DNA of 47,952 nt from an uncultured Bacteroides sp. (GTDB taxonomy: Bacteria; Bacteroidota; Bacteroidia; Bacteroidales; Bacteroidaceae), in NCBI GenBank assembly GCA_949288715.1, contig CASELH010000014.1, positions 1 to 47,952 of the forward strand, read 5' to 3'. Of this stretch, positions 33,263-41,189 are shown piece after piece (within the stretch, counting starts at the first letter, position 1; each line of letters begins with the position of its first letter). The position numbers and the translations under genes are program-made. Under the pieces are notes generated by a model. It was not told the DNA's origin and did no database searches. It saw only the letters and a program-made list of their open reading frames with translations.

Positions 33263-33320
33263 TTAATGCCACACTAACCGCTAATCACTAATCGCTCATC
33301 ACTAACCACTAATCACTAAA
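33263..33320. repeat. CACTAATC-type simple repeat between murE and mraY
   Basis: Several near-identical units (CACTAAC, CGCTAATCACTAAT, CACTAACCACTAATCACTAA) fill this spacer just before mraY. The same unit type recurs, as an inverted repeat, between murD and ftsW. Some copies are 7-8 bp apart. Confidence 0.7.
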
Positions 33321-33324
33321 AACA

Positions 33325-34593
33325 ATGTTATACTACTTATTCCAATGGCTTGACCAATACGACTTCCCCGGGGCGGGGATGTTTGCCTACACCTCGTTCC
33401 GCGCGCTGATGGCGGTGATACTGGCACTGCTCATCTCGAGCATCTGGGGCGACAGGTTCATCAACCTGCTGAAGCGCAAGCAGATTACCGAGACGCAACG
33501 CGATGCCAAGATAGACCCCTTCGGCGTGCAGAAGGTGGGCGTGCCAAGCATGGGCGGGGTCATCATCATCGTGGCGATACTCATCCCCTGCCTGCTGCTG
33601 GGGAGGCTGGGCAATATATATATGGTGCTGATGCTCATCACCACCGTGTGGCTGGGCTCGCTGGGCTTTGCCGACGACTACATCAAGATATTCAAGCGCG
33701 ACAAGGAGGGGCTGCACGGCAAGTTCAAGATTATCGGGCAGGTGGGGCTGGGCCTCATCGTGGGGCTGGTGCTCTACCTCAGTCCGCAGGTGGTCATCCG
33801 CGAGAACATCGAGGTGGAGAAGCCGGGCGGACAGGTGGAGGTGGTACATGCCGCCAAGGAGATTAAGGCCACGCAGACCACCATCCCCTTCTTCAAGAGC
33901 AACAACCTGGACTATGCCGACATCATGGGCTTCATGGGCGAGCATGCGCAGGCGGCGGGCTGGGTGCTGTTCGTGTTGGTCACCATCTTCGTGGTGACGG
34001 CCGTGAGCAACGGGGCCAACCTGAACGACGGCATGGACGGCATGGCAGCGGGCAACTCGGCCATCATAGGCGTGACGCTGGGCATACTGGCCTACGTGTC
34101 GAGCCACATAGAGTATGCGGGCTACCTCAACATCATGTACATACCGGGCAGCGAGGAGCTGGTCATCTTCATCTGCGCCTTCATCGGGGCGCTCATCGGC
34201 TTCTTGTGGTACAATGCCTACCCGGCACAGGTGTTCATGGGCGACACGGGCAGCCTGACGATAGGCGGCATCATCGCCGTCTTTGCCATCATCATCCACA
34301 AGGAGCTGCTGATACCCATACTGTGCGGCGTGTTTCTGGTGGAGAACCTCTCCGTCATCCTGCAACGGGTGTACTACAAGATGGGCAAACGCCACGGGCG
34401 GAAGCAACGCATGTTCAAACGCACGCCCCTGCACGACCACTTCCGCACCTCGATGGCGCAGGTAGAAGCAGGCTGCACGGTGATGTTCCAACGGCCCACG
34501 CAACTCTTCCACGAGTCGAAGATAACCGTGCGCTTCTGGATTGTGACCATCGTGCTGGCGGCCATCACCATCATTACGCTGAAGATACGATGA
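33325..34593 (+). CDS. mraY: Phospho-N-acetylmuramoyl-pentapeptide transferase
   Basis: A 422-residue polytopic membrane enzyme that moves phospho-MurNAc-pentapeptide onto undecaprenyl phosphate, making lipid I. Family blocks seen: VPSMGGVIII, GFADDYIKIFKRDKEGLHGK (catalytic Asp pair), NGANLNDGMDGMA (magnesium-binding Asp) and FMGDTGSLTIGG, then the C-terminal KRTPLHDHFR. It has an extra loop of about 50 residues (VEVVHAAKEIKATQTTIPFF), common in Bacteroidetes. It sits between murE and murD; 287 bp with palindromes separate it from murD. Confidence 0.96.
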   Translation: MLYYLFQWLDQYDFPGAGMFAYTSFRALMAVILALLISSIWGDRFINLLKRKQITETQRDAKIDPFGVQKVGVPSMGGVIIIVAILIPCLLLGRLGNIYMVLMLITTVWLGSLGFADDYIKIFKRDKEGLHGKFKIIGQVGLGLIVGLVLYLSPQVVIRENIEVEKPGGQVEVVHAAKEIKATQTTIPFFKSNNLDYADIMGFMGEHAQAAGWVLFVLVTIFVVTAVSNGANLNDGMDGMAAGNSAIIGVTLGILAYVSSHIEYAGYLNIMYIPGSEELVIFICAFIGALIGFLWYNAYPAQVFMGDTGSLTIGGIIAVFAIIIHKELLIPILCGVFLVENLSVILQRVYYKMGKRHGRKQRMFKRTPLHDHFRTSMAQVEAGCTVMFQRPTQLFHESKITVRFWIVTIVLAAITIITLKIR

Positions 34594-34675
34594 GCTACGA
34601 GTAAAGAAATAAAGGATGAGTAAAAAGGATATACACATCAGACCCGCTTAGGAGGGCACGCGTGGGTGTCAGTGA

Positions 34676-34764
34676 TACCCCACGCGTGGGGTACCCAAAG
34701 GGGGCACTCGTGGGGTACTGAGACGACCCACAGTGACTCATGACAACGACCCACAGTGGGTCGT
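34676..34764. repeat. Palindromic units in the mraY-murD spacer
   Basis: A perfect 18-bp palindrome TACCCCACGCGTGGGGTA lies at 34676-34693. A second, ACGACCCAC-A-GTGGGTCGT, lies at 34746-34764, and partial copies of both stand between and before them (for example GACGACCCACAGTG at 34722). They could fold as consecutive hairpins in the long dcw mRNA. The murD start, with a clear AAAGGAGA ribosome site at about 34864, is 120 bp further on. Confidence 0.75.
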
Positions 34765-34880
34765 CGCCACCCCCTCCAGAAGGCTTTGCAGGGCACTTTT
34801 GCGTAGCCGGAAGAAAGCCTGAACGGCAGAAGTAAGGAAACTATACAAAGTAAACGAAATTGAAAGGAGAACATAGAGAC

Positions 34881-36218
34881 ATGAAACGAATCGTAATACT
34901 GGGCGCCGGCGAGAGCGGCTCGGGAGCCGCCGTGCTGGCACGGGTGAAGGGCTTCGACACCTTCGTGAGCGACACGGGTGCCATCAAGCCCAAGTACAAG
35001 GAGCTGATGGACAGCTACCACATCCCCTGGGAGGAGGGGCACCCCCACACGGAGGAACTGGTGCTCAACGCCGACGAGGTGGTGAAGAGCCCCGGCATAC
35101 CCAACGACGCGCCCATCATCCTCAAACTGAAGGCGCAGGGCACGCCCGTCATCTCGGAGATAGAGTTTGCCGGACGCTACACCACGGCCAAGATGGTGTG
35201 CATCACCGGCTCCAACGGCAAGACCACGACCACGTCGCTCATCTACCACATCTTCAAGAGCGCGGGGCTCAACGTGGGCCTGGCGGGCAACATCGGGCGC
35301 AGCCTGGCCCTGCAGGTGGCCACCGAGCAGCACGACTACTACGTCATCGAGCTCAGCTCCTTCCAGCTGGACAACATGTACCGCTTCCGTGCCAACATTG
35401 CCGTGCTGATGAACATCACCCCCGACCACCTGGACCGCTACGACCACTGCATGCAGAACTACGTGGACGCCAAGTTCCGCATCACGCAGAACCAGACGGA
35501 GGACGATGCCTTCATCTACTGGCAAGACGACCCCATCATCAAGAGGGAACTGGAGAAGCACGGCCTCAGGGCACAGCTCTACCCCTTCTCCGCCGTGAAG
35601 GAAGACGGGGCCATAGCCTACGTGGAGGACGACGAGGTGCACATAGACCGCCCCATCGCCTTCAACATGGAGCAAGAGGAGCTGGCGCTGACGGGCACGC
35701 ACAACCTCTACAACTCACTGGCCGCAGGCATCTCCGCCAACCTGGCCGGCATCAAGAAGGAAGACATCCGCAAGGCACTGTCCGACTTCAAGGGAGTGCC
35801 CCACCGCCTCGAAAAGGTGTGCGACGTGCGGGGCATACACTTCGTGAACGACTCGAAAGCCACCAACGTCAACTCCTGCTGGTATGCCCTGCAAAGCATG
35901 AAGACCCCGGTGGTGCTCATCCTCGGCGGCAAGGACAAGGGCAACGACTACCGTGAGATAGCCGACCTGGTGCGCCAGAAGTGCCGCGCCCTGGTCTACC
36001 TGGGGCTGCACAACGAGAAGCTGCACCAGTTCTTCGACCCCATGGGTCTGCCCGTGGCCGACGTGCAGACGGGCATGGCCGACGCCGTGCAGGCCGCCTA
36101 CCACCTGGCCCAGCGGGGCGACACCGTGCTGCTGAGCCCCTGCTGCGCCTCGTTCGACCTCTTCAAGAGCTACGAAGACCGGGGCGACCAGTTCAAGGAG
36201 TGCGTAAGGGCACTGTAA
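34881..36218 (+). CDS. murD: UDP-N-acetylmuramoyl-L-alanine--D-glutamate ligase
   Basis: A 445-residue Mur ligase that adds D-glutamate as the second stem amino acid. The N-terminus is KRIVILGAGESGSGAAVLA; the ATP loop G-S-N-G-K-T-T starts at residue 110; NITPDHLDRYDH follows, and VNDSKATNVNS is the MurD-specific block. The start is the ATG at 34881, after AAAGGAGA; the ATG at 34860 lacks that. The gene follows a spacer of palindromes and precedes ftsW by 99 bp of repeats. Confidence 0.96.
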   Translation: MKRIVILGAGESGSGAAVLARVKGFDTFVSDTGAIKPKYKELMDSYHIPWEEGHPHTEELVLNADEVVKSPGIPNDAPIILKLKAQGTPVISEIEFAGRYTTAKMVCITGSNGKTTTTSLIYHIFKSAGLNVGLAGNIGRSLALQVATEQHDYYVIELSSFQLDNMYRFRANIAVLMNITPDHLDRYDHCMQNYVDAKFRITQNQTEDDAFIYWQDDPIIKRELEKHGLRAQLYPFSAVKEDGAIAYVEDDEVHIDRPIAFNMEQEELALTGTHNLYNSLAAGISANLAGIKKEDIRKALSDFKGVPHRLEKVCDVRGIHFVNDSKATNVNSCWYALQSMKTPVVLILGGKDKGNDYREIADLVRQKCRALVYLGLHNEKLHQFFDPMGLPVADVQTGMADAVQAAYHLAQRGDTVLLSPCCASFDLFKSYEDRGDQFKECVRAL

Positions 36219-36224
36219 TAAACG

Positions 36225-36312
36225 GTTAGCGGTTAGTGATTAGTGGTTAATGCGGACTAATCACTAAACACTAACCACCGCATTAATCACTAATCACTAA
36301 ACACTAATCACT
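36225..36312. repeat. Inverted CACTAATC repeat between murD and ftsW
   Basis: The left arm GGTTAGTGATTAGTGGTTAA plus TGCGG pairs with CCGCATTAATCACTAATCAC plus TAAAC around a central ACTAATCACTAAACACTAAC. It fills the murD-ftsW gap and ends just before the GTG start of ftsW, so a hairpin could influence ftsW translation. Confidence 0.75.
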
Positions 36313-36317
36313 AAAAA

Positions 36318-37646
36318 GTGGACCTACTAAAGAACATATTCAAAGGCGACAAGGTCATCTGGATCATCTTCCTGATGCTGTGCCTCATCTCCATCATCGA
36401 GGTGTTCTCGGCATCGAGCACGCTGATATACCGCAGCGGCAACCACTGGGAACCCATCACGCGCCACCTCATCTTCCTCATGGCAGGCGCAGGGGTGGTG
36501 GTGTTGTTCCACAACATACCCTACAAGTGGTTTCAGGTGTTCCCGCTGTTTCTGCTGCCCTTCTCGGCAGTGTTCCTGCTGCTGTTGCTGCTGTTCGACA
36601 ACCTCAACCTGGGCGGACTGCTGGTCATCGAGAAGGTGAACGACGCCGGGCGGTGGGTGCGGCTGTTCGGCTTCCAGTTCCAGCCGTCGGAGTTCGCCAA
36701 GATGGCGGTAGTCATTGTCACTGCCTTCATCCTGTCCAAGAACCAGGGAGAGCGGTCGGCCTCGCCGGGCGCCTTCAAGCACATCATGATTATCACTTGC
36801 GTCATCTGCGGCCTCATCCTGCCGGAGAACTTCTCTACAGCGGCACTGCTGGCGGCCGTGGTGTTCCTCATGATGATTATAGGCCGTGTGGCAGCCAGGT
36901 ACCTGCTGCTGCTGAGCGGCGGGGTGGTGGCGCTGGCCGTGGCGGGCGTCATCTTCCTGGAGGCCACGAAGGGCATAGACAACGACTTCCTACACCGCTT
37001 CGACACGTGGCGGGCGCGGGTGGAGCAGTTTGTGCACCCCGAGCAGGTGCCGCCCGAGAAGTTCGACATCAACCACAACGCTCAGGTGGGCCACGCGCGC
37101 ATCGCCGTGGCATCGAGCAACGTGCTGGGCAAGGGGCCGGGCAACTCGGTGCAGCGCGACTTCCTGAGCCAGGCGTTCTCGGACTTCATCTACGCCATCA
37201 TCATCGAAGAACTGGGGCTGATAGGGGGCGCCTTCGTGGTGTTCCTCTACATCTGGCTGCTGATACGGGCGGGCAAGATAGCCCAGCAATGCAACCGCAC
37301 CTTCCCGGCCTTCCTGGTGCTGGGCATCGGACTGCTGCTGGTGGTGCAGGCGTTGTTCAACATGATGGTGGCCGTGGGCCTGGCGCCCGTCACGGGGCAG
37401 CCGCTGCCGCTCATCAGCCGGGGCGGAACGTCCACGCTCATCAACTGCGTCTACATAGGCATGCTGCTCAGCGTGAGCCGCTACACCGCCCGCCTGCGCG
37501 AACAGCAGGAGCATGACGCCCGCATCCCCCTCACCATAGACGGGGGCGGGCAACCCGGCGACGAACTGATGCCCGCCGCCAGCGAGGCGCAGACGGCTGC
37601 CGAACCTACCGCCGCCGCGCTGAACAGTGACGACGAGTTCAAGTGA
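36318..37646 (+). CDS. ftsW: SEDS peptidoglycan glycosyltransferase FtsW
   Basis: A 442-residue polytopic SEDS protein that polymerises lipid II at the septum together with FtsI. The start is GTG (36318), MDLLKNIFKGDKVIW. Blocks seen: NDAGRWVRLFGFQFQPSEFA, the large periplasmic loop with TWRARVEQFVHPEQ, QRDFLSQAFSDFIYAIIIEE, and GLAPVTGQPLPLISRGGTS. A hydrophilic Ala/Glu-rich tail ends it. Position between murD and murG favours FtsW over RodA. The start follows a repeat element directly and lacks a good ribosome site. Confidence 0.94.
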   Translation: MDLLKNIFKGDKVIWIIFLMLCLISIIEVFSASSTLIYRSGNHWEPITRHLIFLMAGAGVVVLFHNIPYKWFQVFPLFLLPFSAVFLLLLLLFDNLNLGGLLVIEKVNDAGRWVRLFGFQFQPSEFAKMAVVIVTAFILSKNQGERSASPGAFKHIMIITCVICGLILPENFSTAALLAAVVFLMMIIGRVAARYLLLLSGGVVALAVAGVIFLEATKGIDNDFLHRFDTWRARVEQFVHPEQVPPEKFDINHNAQVGHARIAVASSNVLGKGPGNSVQRDFLSQAFSDFIYAIIIEELGLIGGAFVVFLYIWLLIRAGKIAQQCNRTFPAFLVLGIGLLLVVQALFNMMVAVGLAPVTGQPLPLISRGGTSTLINCVYIGMLLSVSRYTARLREQQEHDARIPLTIDGGGQPGDELMPAASEAQTAAEPTAAALNSDDEFK

Positions 37647-37711
37647 CAGGCCGGAGAACAGGATATGTCCCCCACGGGGACAACAAGAGATATGAATACA
37701 GAGAAAGAACA

Positions 37712-37719
37712 TAACTTTG
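37712..37719 (+). promoter_or_regulatory. Possible internal dcw promoter before murG
   Basis: TAACTTTG matches the -7 consensus, followed by CACAC and the ATG candidates at 37728 and 37734. It lies between ftsW and murG, so murG-murC-ftsQ may have their own transcript. No -33 TTTG is seen. It also argues against the far-upstream murG start at 37665, which would run through the box. Confidence 0.5.
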
Positions 37720-37733
37720 CACACTTTATGCTT

Positions 37734-38918
37734 ATGGACAACAAACATACGGCAACGACCAACGAAGCCCCGCGCATCATCATCAGCGGGGGCGGCACGG
37801 GTGGGCACATTTTTCCCGCCATCTCCATAGCCAACGCCCTGCGCCAGCTGCGCCCGCAGGCCGACATACTCTTTGTAGGCGCGGAGGGACGCATGGAGAT
37901 GCAGCGCGTGCCCGACGCAGGCTACCCCATCATCGGGCTGCCGGTGGCAGGCTTCGACCGCCAGCACCTGTGGAAGAACTTCGGCGTGCTCGTCAAGCTG
38001 CTGCGCAGCCAGTGGAAGGCGAAGAAGATAATCAAGGACTTCCGCCCCCAGGCAGCCGTGGGCGTGGGCGGCTATGCCAGCGGCCCCCTGCTGAAGACCG
38101 CCGCCCTGATGGGCATCCCCACCCTGATACAGGAGCAGAACTCGTATGCCGGGGTCACCAACAAGCTGCTGGCCAAGAACGCGAAGAGAATCTGCGTGGC
38201 CTACGAGGGCATGGAGAAGTTCTTCCCCGCCGACAAGCTGCTGCTCACCGGCAACCCCGTGCGCCAGAACCTGCTGGACCACCACATCACGCGCCAGGAA
38301 GCCGCCGCCTACTTCGGCCTCGACCCCGAGAAACCCACTATATTAATATTGGGCGGCAGCTTGGGCGCCCGCACGCTGAACGAAACGCTCATGGCCACGC
38401 CGGAGACCATACATGCCCGCGACGACGTCCAGTTCATCTGGCAGACGGGCAAAATATACATCGACCGGGTAAAGGACACCATCACCACCTTCACGGGCCA
38501 GCCCCTGCGCAACTGCCGCGTGCCCATGCTGCCCAACCTGTACGTCACCGACTTCATCAAGAACATGGACCAGGCCTATGCCGCCGCCGACCTCGTGGTG
38601 TCGCGCGCCGGGGCAGGCTCCATCTCCGAGTTCTGCCTGCTGGGCAAGCCCGTCATCCTGGTGCCCTCGCCCAACGTGGCCGAAGACCACCAGACCAAGA
38701 ACGCCATGGCCCTGGTGAACAAGGGCGCCGCCCTCTGCGTGAAGGACAGCGAAGCCCACGACAAGCTGCTGGACCTGGCCATAGACCTCGTGTACGACCG
38801 CGAGAAGCTGGACGAACTGAGCCGCAACATCCGCCGGCTGGCCTTGCCCGACTCGGCACGCATCATTGCACAAGAAGTACTGAAACTCATCGATAACCCC
38901 AAGGAGGAGAAAGCATGA
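37734..38918 (+). CDS. murG: UDP-GlcNAc:lipid I N-acetylglucosamine transferase
   Basis: A 394-residue peripheral GT28 enzyme that turns lipid I into lipid II. The N-terminal block IIISGGGTGGHIFPAISIAN holds the lipid-binding glycine loops; VGVGGYASGPLL and VSRAGAGSISEF are the other family motifs. I use ATG 37734 (MDNKHTATTN); 37728 is also possible. The stop overlaps the murC ATG (ATGA), so the two are coupled. Confidence 0.95.
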   Translation: MDNKHTATTNEAPRIIISGGGTGGHIFPAISIANALRQLRPQADILFVGAEGRMEMQRVPDAGYPIIGLPVAGFDRQHLWKNFGVLVKLLRSQWKAKKIIKDFRPQAAVGVGGYASGPLLKTAALMGIPTLIQEQNSYAGVTNKLLAKNAKRICVAYEGMEKFFPADKLLLTGNPVRQNLLDHHITRQEAAAYFGLDPEKPTILILGGSLGARTLNETLMATPETIHARDDVQFIWQTGKIYIDRVKDTITTFTGQPLRNCRVPMLPNLYVTDFIKNMDQAYAAADLVVSRAGAGSISEFCLLGKPVILVPSPNVAEDHQTKNAMALVNKGAALCVKDSEAHDKLLDLAIDLVYDREKLDELSRNIRRLALPDSARIIAQEVLKLIDNPKEEKA

Positions 38919-40315
38919 TGAACTTGTCCGACATACAATCCGTCTACTTCATCGGCGCGGGCGGCATCGGCATGAGCGCCCTGGTGCGCTACTTCCTGTC
39001 GAAAGGCAAGGCCGTGGCCGGATACGACCGCACCCCCAGCGAACTGACCGAACGCCTTGCCGCCGAAGGCGCGCAGATACACTACGAAGAGAGCGCCGAC
39101 CTCATCCCCGACACGTGCCGCGACCCCGCCAGCACGCTGGTAGTCTACACCCCCGCCATCCCGCAGCAGCACGCCGAGCTGGCCTACTTCCGCGACGGGG
39201 GGTTCGAGATACACAAGCGCGCCCAGGTGCTGGGCCTCATCACCCGCGGCAGCAAAGGCCTGTGCGTGGCAGGCACCCACGGCAAAACCACCACCAGCAC
39301 CATGGCCGCCCACCTGCTGCACCAGTCGCACGTGGGCTGCACGGCCTTCCTGGGAGGCATCTCGAAGAACTACGGCACCAACCTGCTGCTTTCGGCCGAC
39401 AGCCCCTACACGGTGATTGAGGCCGACGAGTTCGACCGCTCCTTCCACTGGCTCAGCCCGTGGATGAGCGTCATCACCGCCACCGACCCCGACCACCTCG
39501 ACATCTACGGCACGCGCGAGGCCTACCTGGAGAGCTTCCGCCACTACACCACCCTCATCCGGCCCGGCGGCGCGCTCATCATCCACCAAGACCTGGACCT
39601 CCAGCCCGACCTCCAGCCGGGTGTCGCCCTCTACACCTACGGGCGCGATGCGGGCGACTTCCATGCCGAGAACATCCGCATAGGAGGCGGAGAAATCTAC
39701 CTGGACTTCGTGGCGCCGGACACGCGCATAGCCGACATCCGACTGGGCGTGCCCGTCAGCATCAACATCGAGAACGGCGTGGCCGCCATGGCACTGGCCC
39801 ACCTCAGCGGGGCCACCGACGAGGAGATACGCCGCGGCATGGACAGCTTCGAGGGCGTGGTGCGCCGCTTCGACTTCAAGGTGAAGACCGACCGCGTGGT
39901 GTTCCTCAGCGACTACGCCCACCATCCGGCCGAAATAGCGCAGAGCGTGAAGTCTGTGCGCGAGCTGTACCCCGACCGGAAGATTACCGGACTGTTCCAA
40001 CCCCACCTCTACACCCGCACGCGCGACTTCTACCGTGAGTTTGCCGACAGTCTGTCGTTGCTCGACGAGGTCATCCTCACCGAAATCTACCCGGCGCGCG
40101 AAGCACCCATACCCGGCGTGAGCAGCCGCCTCATCTACGACTGCCTGCGCCCCGGCATCGAGAAGACCCTCTGCCCCAAGGCCGAGGTGCTGAACCTGCT
40201 GGCCCGCAAGCCCGTGGACGTGCTGGTGCTGCTGGGCGCGGGCGACCTGGACGACTACTCGCCCCAGATAGCCCGGCTGCTGCGCGAAAAGGCCGAAGAA
40301 AACCCACCCCACTAA
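38915..40315 (+). CDS. murC: UDP-N-acetylmuramate--L-alanine ligase
   Basis: A 466-residue Mur ligase that adds the first stem residue, L-alanine. The N-terminal YFIGAGGIGMSALVRYF is the dinucleotide-like MurC opening; the ATP loop CVAGTHGKTTTSTM and EADEFDRSFHWLSP follow, and YAHHPAEI is MurC-typical. The gene starts inside the last codon of murG (ATGATGA), which ties their translation. It can start at 38915 or 38918. ftsQ follows 7 bp later. Confidence 0.96.
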   Translation: MMNLSDIQSVYFIGAGGIGMSALVRYFLSKGKAVAGYDRTPSELTERLAAEGAQIHYEESADLIPDTCRDPASTLVVYTPAIPQQHAELAYFRDGGFEIHKRAQVLGLITRGSKGLCVAGTHGKTTTSTMAAHLLHQSHVGCTAFLGGISKNYGTNLLLSADSPYTVIEADEFDRSFHWLSPWMSVITATDPDHLDIYGTREAYLESFRHYTTLIRPGGALIIHQDLDLQPDLQPGVALYTYGRDAGDFHAENIRIGGGEIYLDFVAPDTRIADIRLGVPVSINIENGVAAMALAHLSGATDEEIRRGMDSFEGVVRRFDFKVKTDRVVFLSDYAHHPAEIAQSVKSVRELYPDRKITGLFQPHLYTRTRDFYREFADSLSLLDEVILTEIYPAREAPIPGVSSRLIYDCLRPGIEKTLCPKAEVLNLLARKPVDVLVLLGAGDLDDYSPQIARLLREKAEENPPH

Positions 40316-40322
40316 CCCCCTC

Positions 40323-41063
40323 ATGCCTATGTTCAAGAAGATATTGCTTTCCGCCCTGCTGCTGCTCATCGCCGCCTACATCGTGGCAGCCGTCACCGTC
40401 TTCAACCGGAAGCCCGCGGCGCAAGTGTGCCACGACATCCGGCTCGTCATCCGGGACACCGTCTACGCCGGCTTCGTCACCAAGAAAGAGGTCACCTCCC
40501 TGCTCCGCCAGAAAGGCATCAGCCCCATCGGCCGCCCGGCCGACAGCATCAGCACCCGCGCCATAGAGCAGGCCCTGGCCCTGCACCCCCTCATCGACCG
40601 CGTGGAGTGCTACAAGACGCCCGGCGGCAGCCTCAGCATCGAGGTGAGCCAGCGCATCCCCATCCTGCGCGTCATGGCCGACAACGGCGACAATTACTAC
40701 CTCGACAACAAGGGCAACATCATGCCCCCCGGCGCCAAGTGCGTGGCCCACCGCGCCATTGCCACCGGAAGGATAGAAAAAGCCTTCGCCGTGAAAGAGT
40801 TATATAAATTTGGCGTATTTTTGCAGCGGAATCCCTTTTGGGACGCGCAGATAGAGCAGATACACGTCTTGCCCGACGGCAATGTGGAGCTGGTGCCCCG
40901 CGTGGGCAGCCACCTCATCTACCTGGGCCGGCTGGACCACTTCGAGGCCAAGCTGCAACGGGTGAAAGCCTTCTACGAAAAGGCCCTCAACCGCGTGGGC
41001 TGGAACAAGTACTCGCGCATCAACGTAGAGTTTGCCAACCAGATTATCTGCACGAAGAGATAA
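40323..41063 (+). CDS. ftsQ: Cell division protein FtsQ-like
   Basis: A 246-residue bitopic protein. One membrane helix (about 5-22) is followed by a POTRA-like segment (TKKEVTSLLRQKGI to VECYKTPGGSLSIEVSQRIP) and the FtsQ beta domain (NRVGWNKYSRINVEFANQII). FtsQ recruits other divisome proteins to the septum. The start may be 40323 or 40329 (MFKKILL). It follows murC closely; 126 bp containing two palindromes separate it from ftsA. The call rests on position and layout; primary sequence is weakly conserved. Confidence 0.86.
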   Translation: MPMFKKILLSALLLLIAAYIVAAVTVFNRKPAAQVCHDIRLVIRDTVYAGFVTKKEVTSLLRQKGISPIGRPADSISTRAIEQALALHPLIDRVECYKTPGGSLSIEVSQRIPILRVMADNGDNYYLDNKGNIMPPGAKCVAHRAIATGRIEKAFAVKELYKFGVFLQRNPFWDAQIEQIHVLPDGNVELVPRVGSHLIYLGRLDHFEAKLQRVKAFYEKALNRVGWNKYSRINVEFANQIICTKR

Positions 41064-41081
41064 GCCTACCAACACTGCCGC

Positions 41082-41120
41082 GCTGGCGTTGGAACGCCAG
41101 CAAGCAAGCGTTGGAACGCT
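41082..41120. repeat. Tandem palindromes between ftsQ and ftsA
   Basis: GCTGGCGTTGGAACGCCAGC (41082-41101) is a perfect 9-bp-arm palindrome. A second, AGCGTTGGAACGCT (41107-41120), repeats the GCGTTGGAACGC core 22 bp later. Two hairpins in the ftsQ-ftsA spacer are predicted. The rest of the spacer up to 41189 shows only an AAGGAGA ribosome site before ftsA. Confidence 0.8.
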
Positions 41121-41189
41121 GGCACGGTGGCGATACTACGCTACCAACCGGCTGATTTACAGAACAGAATTTAACAAAGGAGACAACAC

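Noticed and set aside
36225-36312. CRISPR-like tandem spacing of CACTAATC
   Set aside because: Units are 7-8 bp with no unique spacers and no cas genes nearby; it is a simple/inverted repeat.
38576-40369. 597-codon minus-strand frame antisense to murG and murC
   Set aside because: Shadow of two Mur enzymes with all catalytic motifs present on the plus strand.
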